Shown here piece after piece: positions 26,868 to 36,498 of a stretch of 64,000 bases of DNA. The stretch is from Motiliproteus sp965230185 (lineage in GTDB: Bacteria > Pseudomonadota > Gammaproteobacteria > Pseudomonadales > Balneatricaceae). The notes beneath the pieces were generated by a model. That model did not search any database. It was not told the DNA's origin and worked only from the letters and a program-made list of their open reading frames with translations. The DNA is taken from assembly GCA_965230185.1 (NCBI GenBank), contig OZ245995.1, positions 4,464,001-4,528,000 on the forward strand, written 5' to 3'. Position 1 is the first letter of the stretch, and the number at the start of each line of letters is the position of its first letter. Position numbers and translations under genes: made by a program.

Positions 26868-27416
26868 TTACAGCGAGGGCGGATTGTTTGCGCTGACTAT
26901 TTCACAGTCTTCGTCGCCAGGATTTCTGAATCGGTGCGGCAAAGTACTGTCGAAAAAATAACCATCACCCGGTCCCAGTATCTTAGTTTCGCCGTCAACG
27001 GTCAGTTCCAGCTTACCTTTAATTACGACACCACCTTCCTGGCCATCGTGAGTCAGCATTTCCGGACCCGTATCCGAACCGGTCGGATAAGTTTCATGGA
27101 GAACAGAGAGGGTTCGATTCGGATGATTATGACCGACCAGACAGAGACTGATATCACCATGTCCTAAATCTGGCAATTCGCCGGCGGGATAAAACACCTG
27201 TTTTTTCTCCGGAACATTCAGCGAGAAAAACTCCTGTAACTGCATGGGCAATCCATCCAGCACCTTTTTCAGCGAACTCACCGAAGGACTGACCCGATTC
27301 TGTTCAATCAGGGAAATAGTGCTGTTGGTTACCCCGGCCCGTTTTGCCAGCTCCCGTTGCGAGAGCTTTTTCTGTAAACGAACCTCTTTCAGTCTGGAGC
27401 CGACATCGATACTCAT
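26868..27416 (-). CDS. XRE-cupin transcriptional regulator (PuuR-like)
   Basis: This 182-residue repressor has an N-terminal helix-turn-helix (GSRLKEVRLQKKLSQRELAK, VTNSTISLIEQNRVSPS) and a C-terminal cupin barrel (GGVVIKGKLELTVDGETKIL, GDGYFFDSTLPHRFRNPG). PuuR controls putrescine use; related proteins respond to other amines or amino acids. No polyamine genes stand beside it, so the targets are elsewhere or local and unknown. It is a single-gene unit with its own terminator. Confidence 0.85.
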   Translation of the reverse strand: MSIDVGSRLKEVRLQKKLSQRELAKRAGVTNSTISLIEQNRVSPSVSSLKKVLDGLPMQLQEFFSLNVPEKKQVFYPAGELPDLGHGDISLCLVGHNHPNRTLSVLHETYPTGSDTGPEMLTHDGQEGGVVIKGKLELTVDGETKILGPGDGYFFDSTLPHRFRNPGDEDCEIVSANNPPSL

Positions 27417-27646
27417 TTAGTCACCTTCGCTTTCTGCACCGCCGGCCTGCAGATCGGGACCGGACCCGGTACAGGACTTACTTGCACTATCTGTAAATTT
27501 TTTTAACCAGGCACAGTATACATCGGTAAACCGTTGAGCGCATTAGAGGTTACTGTCAGAAAGGCAAGCCTGGACGTTCCGATAACCGATGGGCGGAGCG
27601 GGTAAAACTCCGGACAGGAGCAGTCGAAGTCTGGCAGCAAGGTCGC

Positions 27647-27871
27647 TCAGCCGGATCTCCGCAGCGGTTCCAGCAACCCTTCCAGGCCATTGACCTTTAT
27701 TTCGTGAAGCGCCGACAACAGCTCACCCAGCTGACCTTCGGGGAACCCTTTGCCCGCAAACCACACCAGATAGGGCTCCGGCAGGTCCATCAGCACCCGA
27801 CCCCGATATTTACCGAACGGCATCGGCATACGGGCCAGTTTCAGCAGCATCTCAGGATCCGGGGATGTCAT
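27647..27871 (-). CDS. DUF3820 family protein
   Basis: This 74-residue protein contains MPFGKYRGRVLMDLPEPYLV and FAGKGFPEGQLGELL, the DUF3820 pattern common in gammaproteobacteria. Its function is not established. The ATG at 27871 has GAGAG upstream and is preferred to a GTG at 27901. It lies just downstream of the dioxygenase gene, but about 230 bases separate it from the PuuR-like gene. Confidence 0.75.
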   Translation of the reverse strand: MTSPDPEMLLKLARMPMPFGKYRGRVLMDLPEPYLVWFAGKGFPEGQLGELLSALHEIKVNGLEGLLEPLRRSG

Positions 27872-27943
27872 AGCAGCTCTCTGTTGAAGATATCGAGCCA
27901 CGAGGATAAACAGCGGTGTCGCTGAAATCCAGCATCGGACGGG

Positions 27944-28759
27944 TTATGAACCCGAACCGGCGTTCATTCCGAAGCCCAGATGAAGCATACCCAGACTACC
28001 GTAACTGTAGCCTTCATATAGTACCGAGACGGAATCCCCCGTCGCGGCTCCCAGAGCGATCCAGAGCGGATCCAGGTGTTCGGTTGTCGGATGAGCCAGC
28101 CTCGCATGGGGTGCCAGCTTCTGCCAGTTCAGCAGGTTCCCGGCCTGCTGGCGGGTCAGCTGGTCAATCAGCCAGCGCTGGAATTCAGTCGCCCAGCATT
28201 CGGTTGCCGACCCCGGCGCCGCCAGCCGACTGAGATTATGAGTTGCAGAGCCCGACGCGATAATCATCACGCCCTGCGCCCGCAACTCCCGGAGCTGTTC
28301 ACCCAGCCGACACAGCTCCGCGGCGCTGCGATGTGCCGGCAGACTCATCGCTAATACCGGTATATCAGCTTCCGGCCACAACAGCATCAGCGGTGTCCAG
28401 GCGCCGTGATCCAGCCCCCGTTCCACCAGCTTAGCAGTCACCCCGTTACTGCTGAGCCGTTGCTGAAGGCTTCGAGCCAGCTGCGGATTCCCCGGTGCCG
28501 GATATTGCAGTTGATAGAGCGCCTTCGGAAATCCGTAGAAATCATGAATAGTTTCCGGCAACTGGGAGAGCGACAGCGCCACTTCCGCTGTCAACCAGTG
28601 CGGTGAAATACAGAGCACCGCATCCGGTCGTGGCAGCGTCGAAGCCAGCGATCGCAGTGCTGATACCGCCGGGTCTTCTTCCAGAATCATCGACGGTGCA
28701 CCGTGGGAGAGAAACAGTACCGGCTGCAAAGATTCTTTCTGCTTATTACTGATCTGCAT
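27944..28759 (-). CDS. ygiD: Extradiol dioxygenase, 4,5-DOPA dioxygenase (YgiD/LigB) type
   Basis: This 271-residue protein belongs to the LigB superfamily of non-haem metal dioxygenases that open catechol rings. It has the metal-site histidines in LFLSHGAPSM near the N-terminus, CISPHWLT and ERGLDHGAWTPL, and SGSATHNLSRL later. The length is usual for YgiD. The ATG at 28759 begins the conserved region; a TTG at 28807 is possible. The substrate cannot be told from sequence. The next gene on the right encodes an unrelated membrane protein. Confidence 0.85.
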   Translation of the reverse strand: MQISNKQKESLQPVLFLSHGAPSMILEEDPAVSALRSLASTLPRPDAVLCISPHWLTAEVALSLSQLPETIHDFYGFPKALYQLQYPAPGNPQLARSLQQRLSSNGVTAKLVERGLDHGAWTPLMLLWPEADIPVLAMSLPAHRSAAELCRLGEQLRELRAQGVMIIASGSATHNLSRLAAPGSATECWATEFQRWLIDQLTRQQAGNLLNWQKLAPHARLAHPTTEHLDPLWIALGAATGDSVSVLYEGYSYGSLGMLHLGFGMNAGSGS

Positions 28760-28864
28760 AACTCCGCTCTTTTCCGTAATCCTGTCTTTCGCCTTCACTG
28801 AGGGCAACCATTAGGGTGTCAGCCGCATACATTGTCCGACTTCCGGTCTCCTTTCAGTCCGTAA

Positions 28865-29713
28865 TCAGTACAGCGACTGTTCCGGCCAGATCAGCCAGAG
28901 TGATGCCGTAAACGGCACTGCAGCCAGCAACAGCACCCGGAAATTATCCACCGGGACGGAAGCAACAGGCCACCAGCGACGAATCTGAACAACCAGCAGC
29001 GTCCCCACACTGATCAGCAACAGCGCCACCGAATTGACTTCAGCATACTGGTGGGCCGCAACATAGAGCGCCGTCGTCATTGCCGGTGTAAACACCACAA
29101 CGCTGTTCGCCAGCGGTCGGATCAGCAGCCCGGCCAGCCAGAGCACACCGAGCCCGGCGGCCAGTGCGCCGCTCAGCTGTGCCAGCAACAGACTACCGTC
29201 CACTGCGAACACAGGTGCCGCAGCCGCAACCATCGTGACCCCGACCGCATCGCGGACATTATCGCAGCCCCTGCCGCCGAACCCGGACTGCAACAGCAGG
29301 TAAAACAACCCCGCCGCCAGCAACAGCAAAAAAGCGTCGAAGCCGCTGCTACGGGACAGAATCGGGTACAGCATCCAGGCGCTGAATCCCACTACCAGCA
29401 GTACTGAAACCGTCATCTGACCATATCGGGACAGGTTCAGCCGGGGCAGCGCCAGTTCCAGCAACAGCACCGACAGCAACAACGGAATCAGCACATCCAT
29501 CGCCTGTTGCGGCGGCAGACCCGAGCGCCCCTGAATCCAGCCGTAACTGATCCAGAAACCAATGGCGACGGCCGGTAACATTACTGCCAGCGGCGACAAC
29601 CGACGGCGTAACCACCAGCACAGCAACAGCCCGAACAGCATCACGGCCAGTGGCCCCCCCGCGGTCTGCATCAGCATCAACAGATTGGCGTCGGAAGAGG
29701 ATTCAGCATACAT
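28865..29713 (-). CDS. Polytopic inner-membrane protein of unknown function
   Basis: This 282-residue protein has about eight hydrophobic segments, for example VMLFGLLLCWWL, VLIPLLLSVLLLELALP, MTVSVLLVVGFSAWML, FLLLLAAGLFYLLL and VLLLAAVPFTASLWLIW. Charges are concentrated in short loops. No transporter or enzyme motif is recognised. It stands alone between the YceI gene and the dioxygenase. Confidence 0.6.
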   Translation of the reverse strand: MYAESSSDANLLMLMQTAGGPLAVMLFGLLLCWWLRRRLSPLAVMLPAVAIGFWISYGWIQGRSGLPPQQAMDVLIPLLLSVLLLELALPRLNLSRYGQMTVSVLLVVGFSAWMLYPILSRSSGFDAFLLLLAAGLFYLLLQSGFGGRGCDNVRDAVGVTMVAAAAPVFAVDGSLLLAQLSGALAAGLGVLWLAGLLIRPLANSVVVFTPAMTTALYVAAHQYAEVNSVALLLISVGTLLVVQIRRWWPVASVPVDNFRVLLLAAVPFTASLWLIWPEQSLY

Positions 29714-29847
29714 CTCGATTCACCTTTTCAGTCCGGGTCGGTAGCGACCGGTCTGGCGATGTAAAAATAGAGACCCGAAAATACCGGAGCCGGAAATCCG
29801 GCCCCCTAATTGCGGACGAAAACCTGAAGGAAAAGAAAGGGCCGTGG

Positions 29848-30432
29848 TTACTGGCGAATACCTTCGATAAACACAGAGATTTCCGTTTCATCGGAAACGC
29901 CCGGAATAAAATAGCTGACGCCGAAATCACTGCGCTTCAGAGAGGTGGTGGCCTGAAAACCGGAACGATAGCCGCCCCAGGGATCCTTACCTTCGCCGAC
30001 CTGTTTCAGACTGAATTCAACCGACCTGGTTACGCCGTGCAGGGTCAGTTCACCGCTGAGGGTACCCCCGGAGAGATCACCCTCGTAACCGGTGCTACGA
30101 AAACTCATCTCCGGATATTGCTTAACATCGAAAAAATCCGGACTGCGCAGGTGAGCATCACGCTTTTCATGGTTGGTATCGACACTGGCTGTATCCACCA
30201 CCAGCTCCACGCTGTTGCTGTCGCTGTTATCTTTATCAACCTGGAAAGATCCTTCGAACTTGTTGAAGCGACCGACGGTGGTGCTCACCCCCAGGTGACC
30301 GATGCTGAACTGAATAAAAGAGTGGGCCGGATCGATACTGTAGGTCTCGGTAGCGGCCCAGGCCTGGGAAACGACACCGGCGGAAAGGGTCAGAGCAGAA
30401 GCCAGCACAGCCTGTTTAATTGGATTCATCAT
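29848..30432 (-). CDS. YceI-family periplasmic protein
   Basis: This 194-residue protein has a signal peptide (MNPIKQAVLASALTLSAGVV, cut after AWA). A YceI lipocalin-like barrel follows: YSIDPAHSFIQFSIGHLGVS, GSFQVDKDNSDSNSVELVVD, LTLHGVTRSVEFSL and FGVSYFIPGVSDE. Family members bind isoprenoid-like lipids. GAGGA lies 7 bases before the start. It is divergent from a LysR-type regulator 141 bases away, which may control it. Confidence 0.9.
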   Translation of the reverse strand: MMNPIKQAVLASALTLSAGVVSQAWAATETYSIDPAHSFIQFSIGHLGVSTTVGRFNKFEGSFQVDKDNSDSNSVELVVDTASVDTNHEKRDAHLRSPDFFDVKQYPEMSFRSTGYEGDLSGGTLSGELTLHGVTRSVEFSLKQVGEGKDPWGGYRSGFQATTSLKRSDFGVSYFIPGVSDETEISVFIEGIRQ

Positions 30433-30573
30433 TATTGTCCTCGTAGATAACCGAATCAGTGGGTGGAACGATGAAGCCAGCTTAACTATTAACCATTAAT
30501 CAATTAATAACCCTTTCATCAAAATATTTATTTACTATAGATAAACAATATTACGAATCTATGGGTATGCGAT

Positions 30574-31461
30574 ATGGATAAACTCACCAGTATGAAGGTC
30601 TTCTGTCGAGTGGTTTCCCGGGAGAACTTCTCTCACGCCGCCCGCGATCTCAGCCTGTCACCGGCGATGGTCACTAAACATGTCGCCTTTCTGGAACAGG
30701 AACTGGGTATTCGGCTGCTCAATCGCACCACCCGTCGGGTCAGTGCCACTGAAGCCGGTGAACGCTATTACCAGCACTGCCTGAATCTGCTCAGCGATAT
30801 CGAGGAAGCCGAAGCCTCGCTGTATGAGATGGGCTCCCGACCCGGGGGGCTGCTGAAGCTGACCTGCCCGATCGACTTCGGCGTGCTCTGTCTGGCGCCA
30901 GCTATTGCTATCTATCTGAACCGTCATCCGGAGGTCCGGATCGATATCAACTATCAGGACCGCAAGGTTAATCTGATTGAAGAGGGATTCGATATGGCGA
31001 TCAGAATCGGCCAGCTGGAGGATTCCAGTCTGGTGGCCCAGCGTATTATGCCCAGCCGGGTTATCTGCTGTGCCGCACCGGCTTACCTGCAGAGCCATCC
31101 GCCGCTGACCTCACCAGAGCAGCTGAAAGACCACAACTGCCTGACCTATACCTACTCCTCCACCAACAATGAGTGGCAGTTTCACAATCCGCAACAGAGC
31201 TGTGCCATCCGAGTCAACGGGCGACTCAACAGCAATAACGGCCGGGCCTCGGTAGCGGCCGCACGGCTCGGCGTCGGGATCATTCTGAAACCGGAATTCA
31301 TGGTGCGGGAATACCTGCAGAGCGGGGAACTGGTGCAGCTGTTTCCCGACTATCAGGTCAATGAAGGCAACATCTATGCGGTTTATCCCCACCGACAATT
31401 TATGCCGGCCAAGATCAGCACCTTTATTGCCTTTCTCAGAGAGTATTTTGCCGAAGGTTGA
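30574..31461 (+). CDS. LysR-family transcriptional regulator
   Basis: This 295-residue protein has an N-terminal winged helix (MDKLTSMKVFCRVVSRENFS, HAARDLSLSPAMVTKHVAFL) and an inducer-binding domain containing LTCPIDFGVLCLAPAI and DMAIRIGQL. It is closest in style to the CrgA/DmlR group. It is divergent from yceI, and regulation of that gene is the simplest guess. Confidence 0.9.
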   Translation: MDKLTSMKVFCRVVSRENFSHAARDLSLSPAMVTKHVAFLEQELGIRLLNRTTRRVSATEAGERYYQHCLNLLSDIEEAEASLYEMGSRPGGLLKLTCPIDFGVLCLAPAIAIYLNRHPEVRIDINYQDRKVNLIEEGFDMAIRIGQLEDSSLVAQRIMPSRVICCAAPAYLQSHPPLTSPEQLKDHNCLTYTYSSTNNEWQFHNPQQSCAIRVNGRLNSNNGRASVAAARLGVGIILKPEFMVREYLQSGELVQLFPDYQVNEGNIYAVYPHRQFMPAKISTFIAFLREYFAEG

Positions 31462-31490
31462 ACCGCTCTTTGCTACGGTGACAACCGCTG

Positions 31491-32993
31491 TCAGCTGTCT
31501 GGTTCTGGCTCGCGGCCATCGGCATCAGCACTCGAACCGTTGTTGGCCGCGCCGGCCAGCGCCTCTGCACGATCACTCTCGGTGGCCCATTCAGTAAGCG
31601 CTTCCGGCAGCTGCTTCTTGCCCCGGACACCGAGACTCTGCAATTCCGTGACCCGGCTGACCAGATTACCCCGTCCGCTGGACAGACGTTTGTGGGCTGT
31701 TTCCCAGGCATTTGTGGCCTGCTGCAGGTGCCGCCCCACGTCTTCAAGAGAATCCACAAAGCCGACAAACTTATCGTGGAGCTCACCGCCCCGACGAGCT
31801 ATTTCCCAGGCATTCAGGTTCTGCTTCTCGTAGCGCCAGATATTATTAACCGTGCGCAGGGTAACCAGCAGCGTCGAAGGACTGACCAGCAGAATATTAC
31901 GGTCGAAGGCAGCCGCGAACAGCTCAGAATCTTCCTCCAGCGCTACCATAAAGGCGGCTTCGATGGGGATAAACAGCAGCACGAAATCCAGGCTGCGCAG
32001 CTGCGGCAGATTCTCATACCCCTTTTCACTGAGCCCTTTAATATGGCGTCTCAGCGATAGCAGGTGCTCACTCAGGGCCTGCCGGCGATCATCGGTATCG
32101 TCAGAGGAACAGTAACGCTCCCAGGCCACCAGTGACACCTTGGCATCAACAACGATATCTTTCTGCTCGGGCAGACGGATAATCACGTCCGGCTGATAGC
32201 GGCGACCATTCCGGTCCTGACTGCTGAACTGCACCTCATATTCATGGCCCCGGCGCAGGCCCGACTGCTCCAGTACCCGCTCCAGCACCAGTTCCCCCCA
32301 GTTGCCCTGGGTCTTGGTTTCCGATTTCAGCGCCCTGGTAAGGTTGAGTGCATCCTGGCTCATCTGCAGGTTCAGTTTTTTGAGGTGCTCGATCTGTTCC
32401 TGCAGGCCGCGTCGGTCTCGGGCCTCTTTATCGTAGACATCGTCGACCCGGCGCCGGAAGTCTCCCAGCTGATCCCGCAACGGAGACAGCAGCCCCCGCA
32501 GATGTTCCTGCTGCTGACTGCCGAAACGCTGGCTGTTCTCCTCAAAGATTCGCTGGGCCAGATCCCGGAACTCCAGCTGCAGCTTCTCCCTGGCCTGCTC
32601 CAGCACGGCCATCTTTTCGGCGTGACCTTCCCGTTCCAGCTGCAGACGGGTATCCCGCTCCCGCAGTTCAGCCTGCAGCTGACTGCACTGCTGCTGCAAC
32701 TGCTGCAGCTGATCTTCACGCTGGAACAGTTCCTCTTCCACCCGATCCATGCCGATCAGCCGTTCCCGGGCCCCGGACAGTTCCACCTGCAGGCGCAGGT
32801 TGTCATCGCGGTACTGTTCCAGCTGGCTCTGCTGGCTGGCCAGTTGCTCCTGCAACAGGTGCTGCTGTTCGGCATACCGTCGTCGCCGGCCCTGCTGAGC
32901 CAGAGCACTCAGAATCAGGGCGGTCAGCGCCCCCAGAGCGAGACCGGCAACGATCATGAATCGGGGGTCAGCCAGCCAGTCGACGCTGTTCAT
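31491..32993 (-). CDS. rmuC: DNA recombination protein RmuC, housekeeping copy
   Basis: This 500-residue protein has an N-terminal anchor (MIVAGLALGALTALILSALA), a coiled coil (about 40-200) and the RmuC nuclease-like domain with GNWGELVLERVLEQSGLRRG, QPDVIIRLPEQKDIVVDAKVS and GRGNLVSRVTELQSLGVRGK. Codon use is G+C-rich like its neighbours, unlike the island copy at 13415. The coding regions share layout and motifs, but the coiled-coil parts differ strongly. A three-segment membrane protein gene lies upstream. Confidence 0.95.
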   Translation of the reverse strand: MNSVDWLADPRFMIVAGLALGALTALILSALAQQGRRRRYAEQQHLLQEQLASQQSQLEQYRDDNLRLQVELSGARERLIGMDRVEEELFQREDQLQQLQQQCSQLQAELRERDTRLQLEREGHAEKMAVLEQAREKLQLEFRDLAQRIFEENSQRFGSQQQEHLRGLLSPLRDQLGDFRRRVDDVYDKEARDRRGLQEQIEHLKKLNLQMSQDALNLTRALKSETKTQGNWGELVLERVLEQSGLRRGHEYEVQFSSQDRNGRRYQPDVIIRLPEQKDIVVDAKVSLVAWERYCSSDDTDDRRQALSEHLLSLRRHIKGLSEKGYENLPQLRSLDFVLLFIPIEAAFMVALEEDSELFAAAFDRNILLVSPSTLLVTLRTVNNIWRYEKQNLNAWEIARRGGELHDKFVGFVDSLEDVGRHLQQATNAWETAHKRLSSGRGNLVSRVTELQSLGVRGKKQLPEALTEWATESDRAEALAGAANNGSSADADGREPEPDS

Positions 32994-33027
32994 CAGTCAG
33001 TGCCGAGTCCTGTCCGGCAAAGCGCGG

Positions 33028-33378
33028 TCACCAGAAAATCCACAACAGGGGTGTACTGGCGATGGCAGCAAAACCACTGAACATAAAGCCCTTAGCCGGG
33101 CCCAGCAGCCGTTCCAGAATAATGACATGAAGCACCGGGAAGGTAATAAACAGGCAGGCTACCGGTACCCACCAGGTGAGATGGTAGACACCGAACACCA
33201 CGGTCGCCACCAGGATCAGGGCAAACAGGTTCCCCCCCAGCAGTACACGGACATTGCCACTTTTGCCCTGCATCCAGCCCGGTTGTTCTTCGACCGGAAG
33301 TTTCAGCAGCTTGCTGGCGGAAATAGAGGCACTCATAGCAAAGGTGCCTGCGATCAGAAATACCAGGATGGGGTCCAA
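33028..33378 (-). CDS. Small inner-membrane protein (116 aa) of unknown function
   Basis: Three to four hydrophobic segments are visible: ILVFLIAGTFAMSASISA, LFALILVATVVFGVYHLTWW, VPVACLFITFPVLHVIIL and GFAAIASTPLLWIFW. No motif identifies a role. It lies upstream of rmuC on the same strand, with a 34-base gap that allows cotranscription. Confidence 0.65.
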   Translation of the reverse strand: MDPILVFLIAGTFAMSASISASKLLKLPVEEQPGWMQGKSGNVRVLLGGNLFALILVATVVFGVYHLTWWVPVACLFITFPVLHVIILERLLGPAKGFMFSGFAAIASTPLLWIFW

Positions 33379-33507
33379 GAAATCACTCCCTCATTAAGTT
33401 TGTTGGACGGATGCATTGTACGGAATTTATAGTGTCGATTCACTCAGCGAAAGGGCTAACCTCCCCTATGGACATGGACCGCAAAGACTGATGGCAGCCA
33501 GATCACC

Positions 33508-36231
33508 ATGAGGGTGCGACTGGCCATAGTGCTGTTGCTACTGATCTCCCTGGTGCTGGTGCCAGCCGGGCTCTATATAGCCACTCCGCAGCTGTTCAGC
33601 TGGCAGGCCGCAAAGCTGCTGGATAAGCTGGGTTGCCAGCAGAGTTCAGCTGAATTCGAACGACCGCAATGGAACAGGCTGACAGCCCGTAACCTCCGGC
33701 TCGAACACTGCCCTGCCCTGAAGATCGGGAAGTTGCAGGCCACTACGCTGGAGCTGGAGTTCAGCCCTCTTGAACTGCTGAGAACTCAGCAACTGAAAAG
33801 CTTTCATATCAGGGGCCTGACCCTCATGGCCGATCTGAGTATGGGTTCGGCAGCCAGCGACGATGCAAGGGACCGGACCGGGTTGCCGCTGCCCGGCCAG
33901 CTGATGCAACGGTTGCCGGTGGGTGAAATCTCGCTGGAACTGCAGCAGCTGCGTTTGCGACTACCGGAGCGGCAGTCGGCGGAGGGATCGATCCAACAAT
34001 CACCGGAGCTGTCCGGCCAGCTGAAGCTGACCCCGTCCGGCTTCAGCGCCCGCCTGCAGAGTGGCGGCGGAATGGAAATGCCGCTTCAGCTGAATCTGGA
34101 CTGGAGCCCCGACAACCATTTCAGTTTTTCTACAGATCAACAGCAACAGCCAGTGTACCGTCTGCAGGGTCAGCTGCAGACCGCCAGGGGGCAGCTTTCT
34201 GCGCAGGGTACCGACCAGGCTGATCTGACCCGGCTGATACCACTGCTCCGGCACCTGGATCTGCTGAGCGGATTGCCTCCGAACTGGCAGCTGAAGGGAC
34301 GCAGCGAAAGCCACTGGCAGCTTCAGATGCCCCTGAGCCCCTCGGGCCAGCTCGCAACAGAGAGCATTCAGCTCAACCAGCAACTGTCGCTGCAACTACA
34401 ACAGGACGGAGGGAATCATTCGCTACAGGCCGGTAACCTCAGCCTGAAGGCGCTACTTGAATGGCAGCGCCACCAGCTGCACTGGCGGCTTCTGCCCGAC
34501 AGCCGGGCAACACTCAGCCTCAGGTCAGGTACCCTGCCCCATCCCGCACTGGCCAGTCACTGGCAGCTTCAGTCGGCCGACAATCTCAGCGGCAGCCTGC
34601 GCTGGCAGCAGATGCCGCGACTGGACAGCACTGCCGGTGCCCTGCTGATTGAGCCGCTGAGCGATAAGTCTGAGCAGACCGCTCGGTTGCAGAGCCACAT
34701 TCGACTCAGTGATTTTCACTGGCAGCCTGATAACAGCTGGGCCCACTTTACGGCCGACCTGGCCCGGCAGGACGTCCACATCGATCTTATTCGACTCCGG
34801 CAACTGAGCGTCCGCACCAGCGGTACCCTGGCCGTCGGCGGCCGTTTTATCAGTCTTAATCTCGACAGCGGCAGTTATCTGAGCGTCAATCAGCTGAACC
34901 AGCCCGATCTCGAACTCCGGCAACTCAACCTGGTCACCGACAGCCCGCTGCAACTGCACACCGCCTTTGTTTCCGAACACTGGTCCCTGAGCCCCTTGCG
35001 GGTCAACCTGGCCGGCGGGCAGATCAGCAGCGGTGCTCTGTCCGCCAGCAGTCTGGCGGGGCACCTGCAGATGCAATCCACCAGTAAAGAGGCAACACAA
35101 TTGCGGGGCAATCTGCAGGTCCGCGTTCAGCAACCGGGCTGGCAGGACTGGTCGATCCCGACACTGCAACTGGCCAGCCCCTGGCGGCTCCAGTTTCCGC
35201 AGCTCGATTTCAGCCTGGCGACATCCATTGCCGACAGTGGCGTCGCCGTTACCGGTTCCGGAAAGCTCAATTTGCAGAGTCAGCGGCTGGATTCGACATG
35301 GCGGCTGGCACCGGCCGCGATTCCGGCCCTGACCGCACTGATTCCGGTCCGGCATCAGGAGCTCCGCCAGGCACTGGATATCCGGGATGGGCAGCTCAGC
35401 GGGACGGCAACCTTTGCCCGCAGAACAAAAAACGGGACTTTGCGCTGGCAGGCGGAAGGAGATCTCGGTATCACCGGAGTATCCGGGACAGCCCGAAACT
35501 GGCAGGTCCGGAGTGCTATAGCGGCGGTTCAGTTCGCTGCGGCTTCCGATGAACTGCCGCAGGCCCACGGCATTGTCCGCATTGCGGAACTACAGGGCCC
35601 GTTAACCCTGTCCGATATGGGCACCGGTTTCAGTCTCCGTCCCGGCGATATAGGGACCGATGGTCACTGGCAACTGATGCTTCATAGCCCGACTCTGCGA
35701 TTGCTGGGAGGGCGGGTTCAAAGCCGGCCCGTCAGCCTGCAGTTGCCGGAGCTGAAGGGATCAGCCCGTATCCGGGTGGAAAATCTGGATCTGCAGCAGA
35801 TTCTTGCCCTGCAACCCGGGAAAGAAGTCCTTGGTAACGGCCGACTCAGCGGCCAGCTGCCGGTGACGATCGACGGTGACCAGATACGGGTCAGAGACGG
35901 CAGAATCAGCGCTCGCCCCCCCGGAGGCATGCTCGCCTGGCGCCCCGCGGCTGGCAACGCGGCAGCCGCCGGCAACTACGGGCTGGCCATTGCAATGGAA
36001 GCCCTCAGTGATTTTCGCTATCACCAGCTGGATCTGGGGATAGATTATCAACCCGACGGAACTCTGGTGCTGGATACCGCTCTGAAAGGGAGCAATCCGA
36101 ACTGGCAGAATGGCCAGCCTGTCGACTTTAACATCAGGATCGAACAGAATCTGCTGAAGTTACTCAAAGCACTGCAGTTCTCGGGCAGTCTGAGCGAAAA
36201 ACTGGATCAGAAGCTGCAACTGAGAAACTGA
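33508..36231 (+). CDS. ydbH: YdbH-family intermembrane phospholipid transport protein
   Basis: This 907-residue AsmA/TAM-like protein is anchored by an N-terminal segment (LAIVLLLLISLVLVPAGLYI). It then consists of a long run of beta-strand repeats rich in Gln, Leu and Ser, which would form a hydrophobic groove across the periplasm. The C-terminal region (LQLPELKGSARIRVENLDLQ, GNGRLSGQLPVTIDG) matches the conserved YdbH end. In E. coli YdbH bridges to the outer-membrane lipoprotein YnbE, with YdbL as chaperone. All three genes are present here in that order. The length is close to that of E. coli YdbH. Confidence 0.9.
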   Translation: MRVRLAIVLLLLISLVLVPAGLYIATPQLFSWQAAKLLDKLGCQQSSAEFERPQWNRLTARNLRLEHCPALKIGKLQATTLELEFSPLELLRTQQLKSFHIRGLTLMADLSMGSAASDDARDRTGLPLPGQLMQRLPVGEISLELQQLRLRLPERQSAEGSIQQSPELSGQLKLTPSGFSARLQSGGGMEMPLQLNLDWSPDNHFSFSTDQQQQPVYRLQGQLQTARGQLSAQGTDQADLTRLIPLLRHLDLLSGLPPNWQLKGRSESHWQLQMPLSPSGQLATESIQLNQQLSLQLQQDGGNHSLQAGNLSLKALLEWQRHQLHWRLLPDSRATLSLRSGTLPHPALASHWQLQSADNLSGSLRWQQMPRLDSTAGALLIEPLSDKSEQTARLQSHIRLSDFHWQPDNSWAHFTADLARQDVHIDLIRLRQLSVRTSGTLAVGGRFISLNLDSGSYLSVNQLNQPDLELRQLNLVTDSPLQLHTAFVSEHWSLSPLRVNLAGGQISSGALSASSLAGHLQMQSTSKEATQLRGNLQVRVQQPGWQDWSIPTLQLASPWRLQFPQLDFSLATSIADSGVAVTGSGKLNLQSQRLDSTWRLAPAAIPALTALIPVRHQELRQALDIRDGQLSGTATFARRTKNGTLRWQAEGDLGITGVSGTARNWQVRSAIAAVQFAAASDELPQAHGIVRIAELQGPLTLSDMGTGFSLRPGDIGTDGHWQLMLHSPTLRLLGGRVQSRPVSLQLPELKGSARIRVENLDLQQILALQPGKEVLGNGRLSGQLPVTIDGDQIRVRDGRISARPPGGMLAWRPAAGNAAAAGNYGLAIAMEALSDFRYHQLDLGIDYQPDGTLVLDTALKGSNPNWQNGQPVDFNIRIEQNLLKLLKALQFSGSLSEKLDQKLQLRN

Positions 36232-36292
36232 CAATAATGGCCTCAGGCGAACTGAACGCCTGAATCGCCGACCTGAATACAGAGGTTAGAAA

Positions 36293-36484
36293 ATGGCATT
36301 ACGCCGATCATTTGCCCTGACAGCCCTGCTGTTTGCGGTTGCCGGCTGCTCACCGAGAGTCGAAGTCGCGGTTCCCCAGGAACCCATCACCATCAACCTC
36401 AATGTCAAAATTGAGCACGAGATCCTGATCCGGGTGGATAAAGAGATCGATGAGCTTTTCGACGAAAACAGTGAACTGTTCTGA
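36293..36484 (+). CDS. ynbE: YnbE-like outer-membrane lipoprotein
   Basis: This 63-residue protein has a lipoprotein signal (FALTALLFAVAGC, lipobox VAGC) and the conserved ITINLNVKIEHEILIRVDKE strand. YnbE stacks beta-strands onto the C-terminal end of YdbH to complete the lipid bridge. An AGAGG site precedes the ATG. The gene lies 61 bases after ydbH and 14 before ydbL. Confidence 0.92.
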   Translation: MALRRSFALTALLFAVAGCSPRVEVAVPQEPITINLNVKIEHEILIRVDKEIDELFDENSELF

Positions 36485-36498
36485 TTAAGGATACCGAC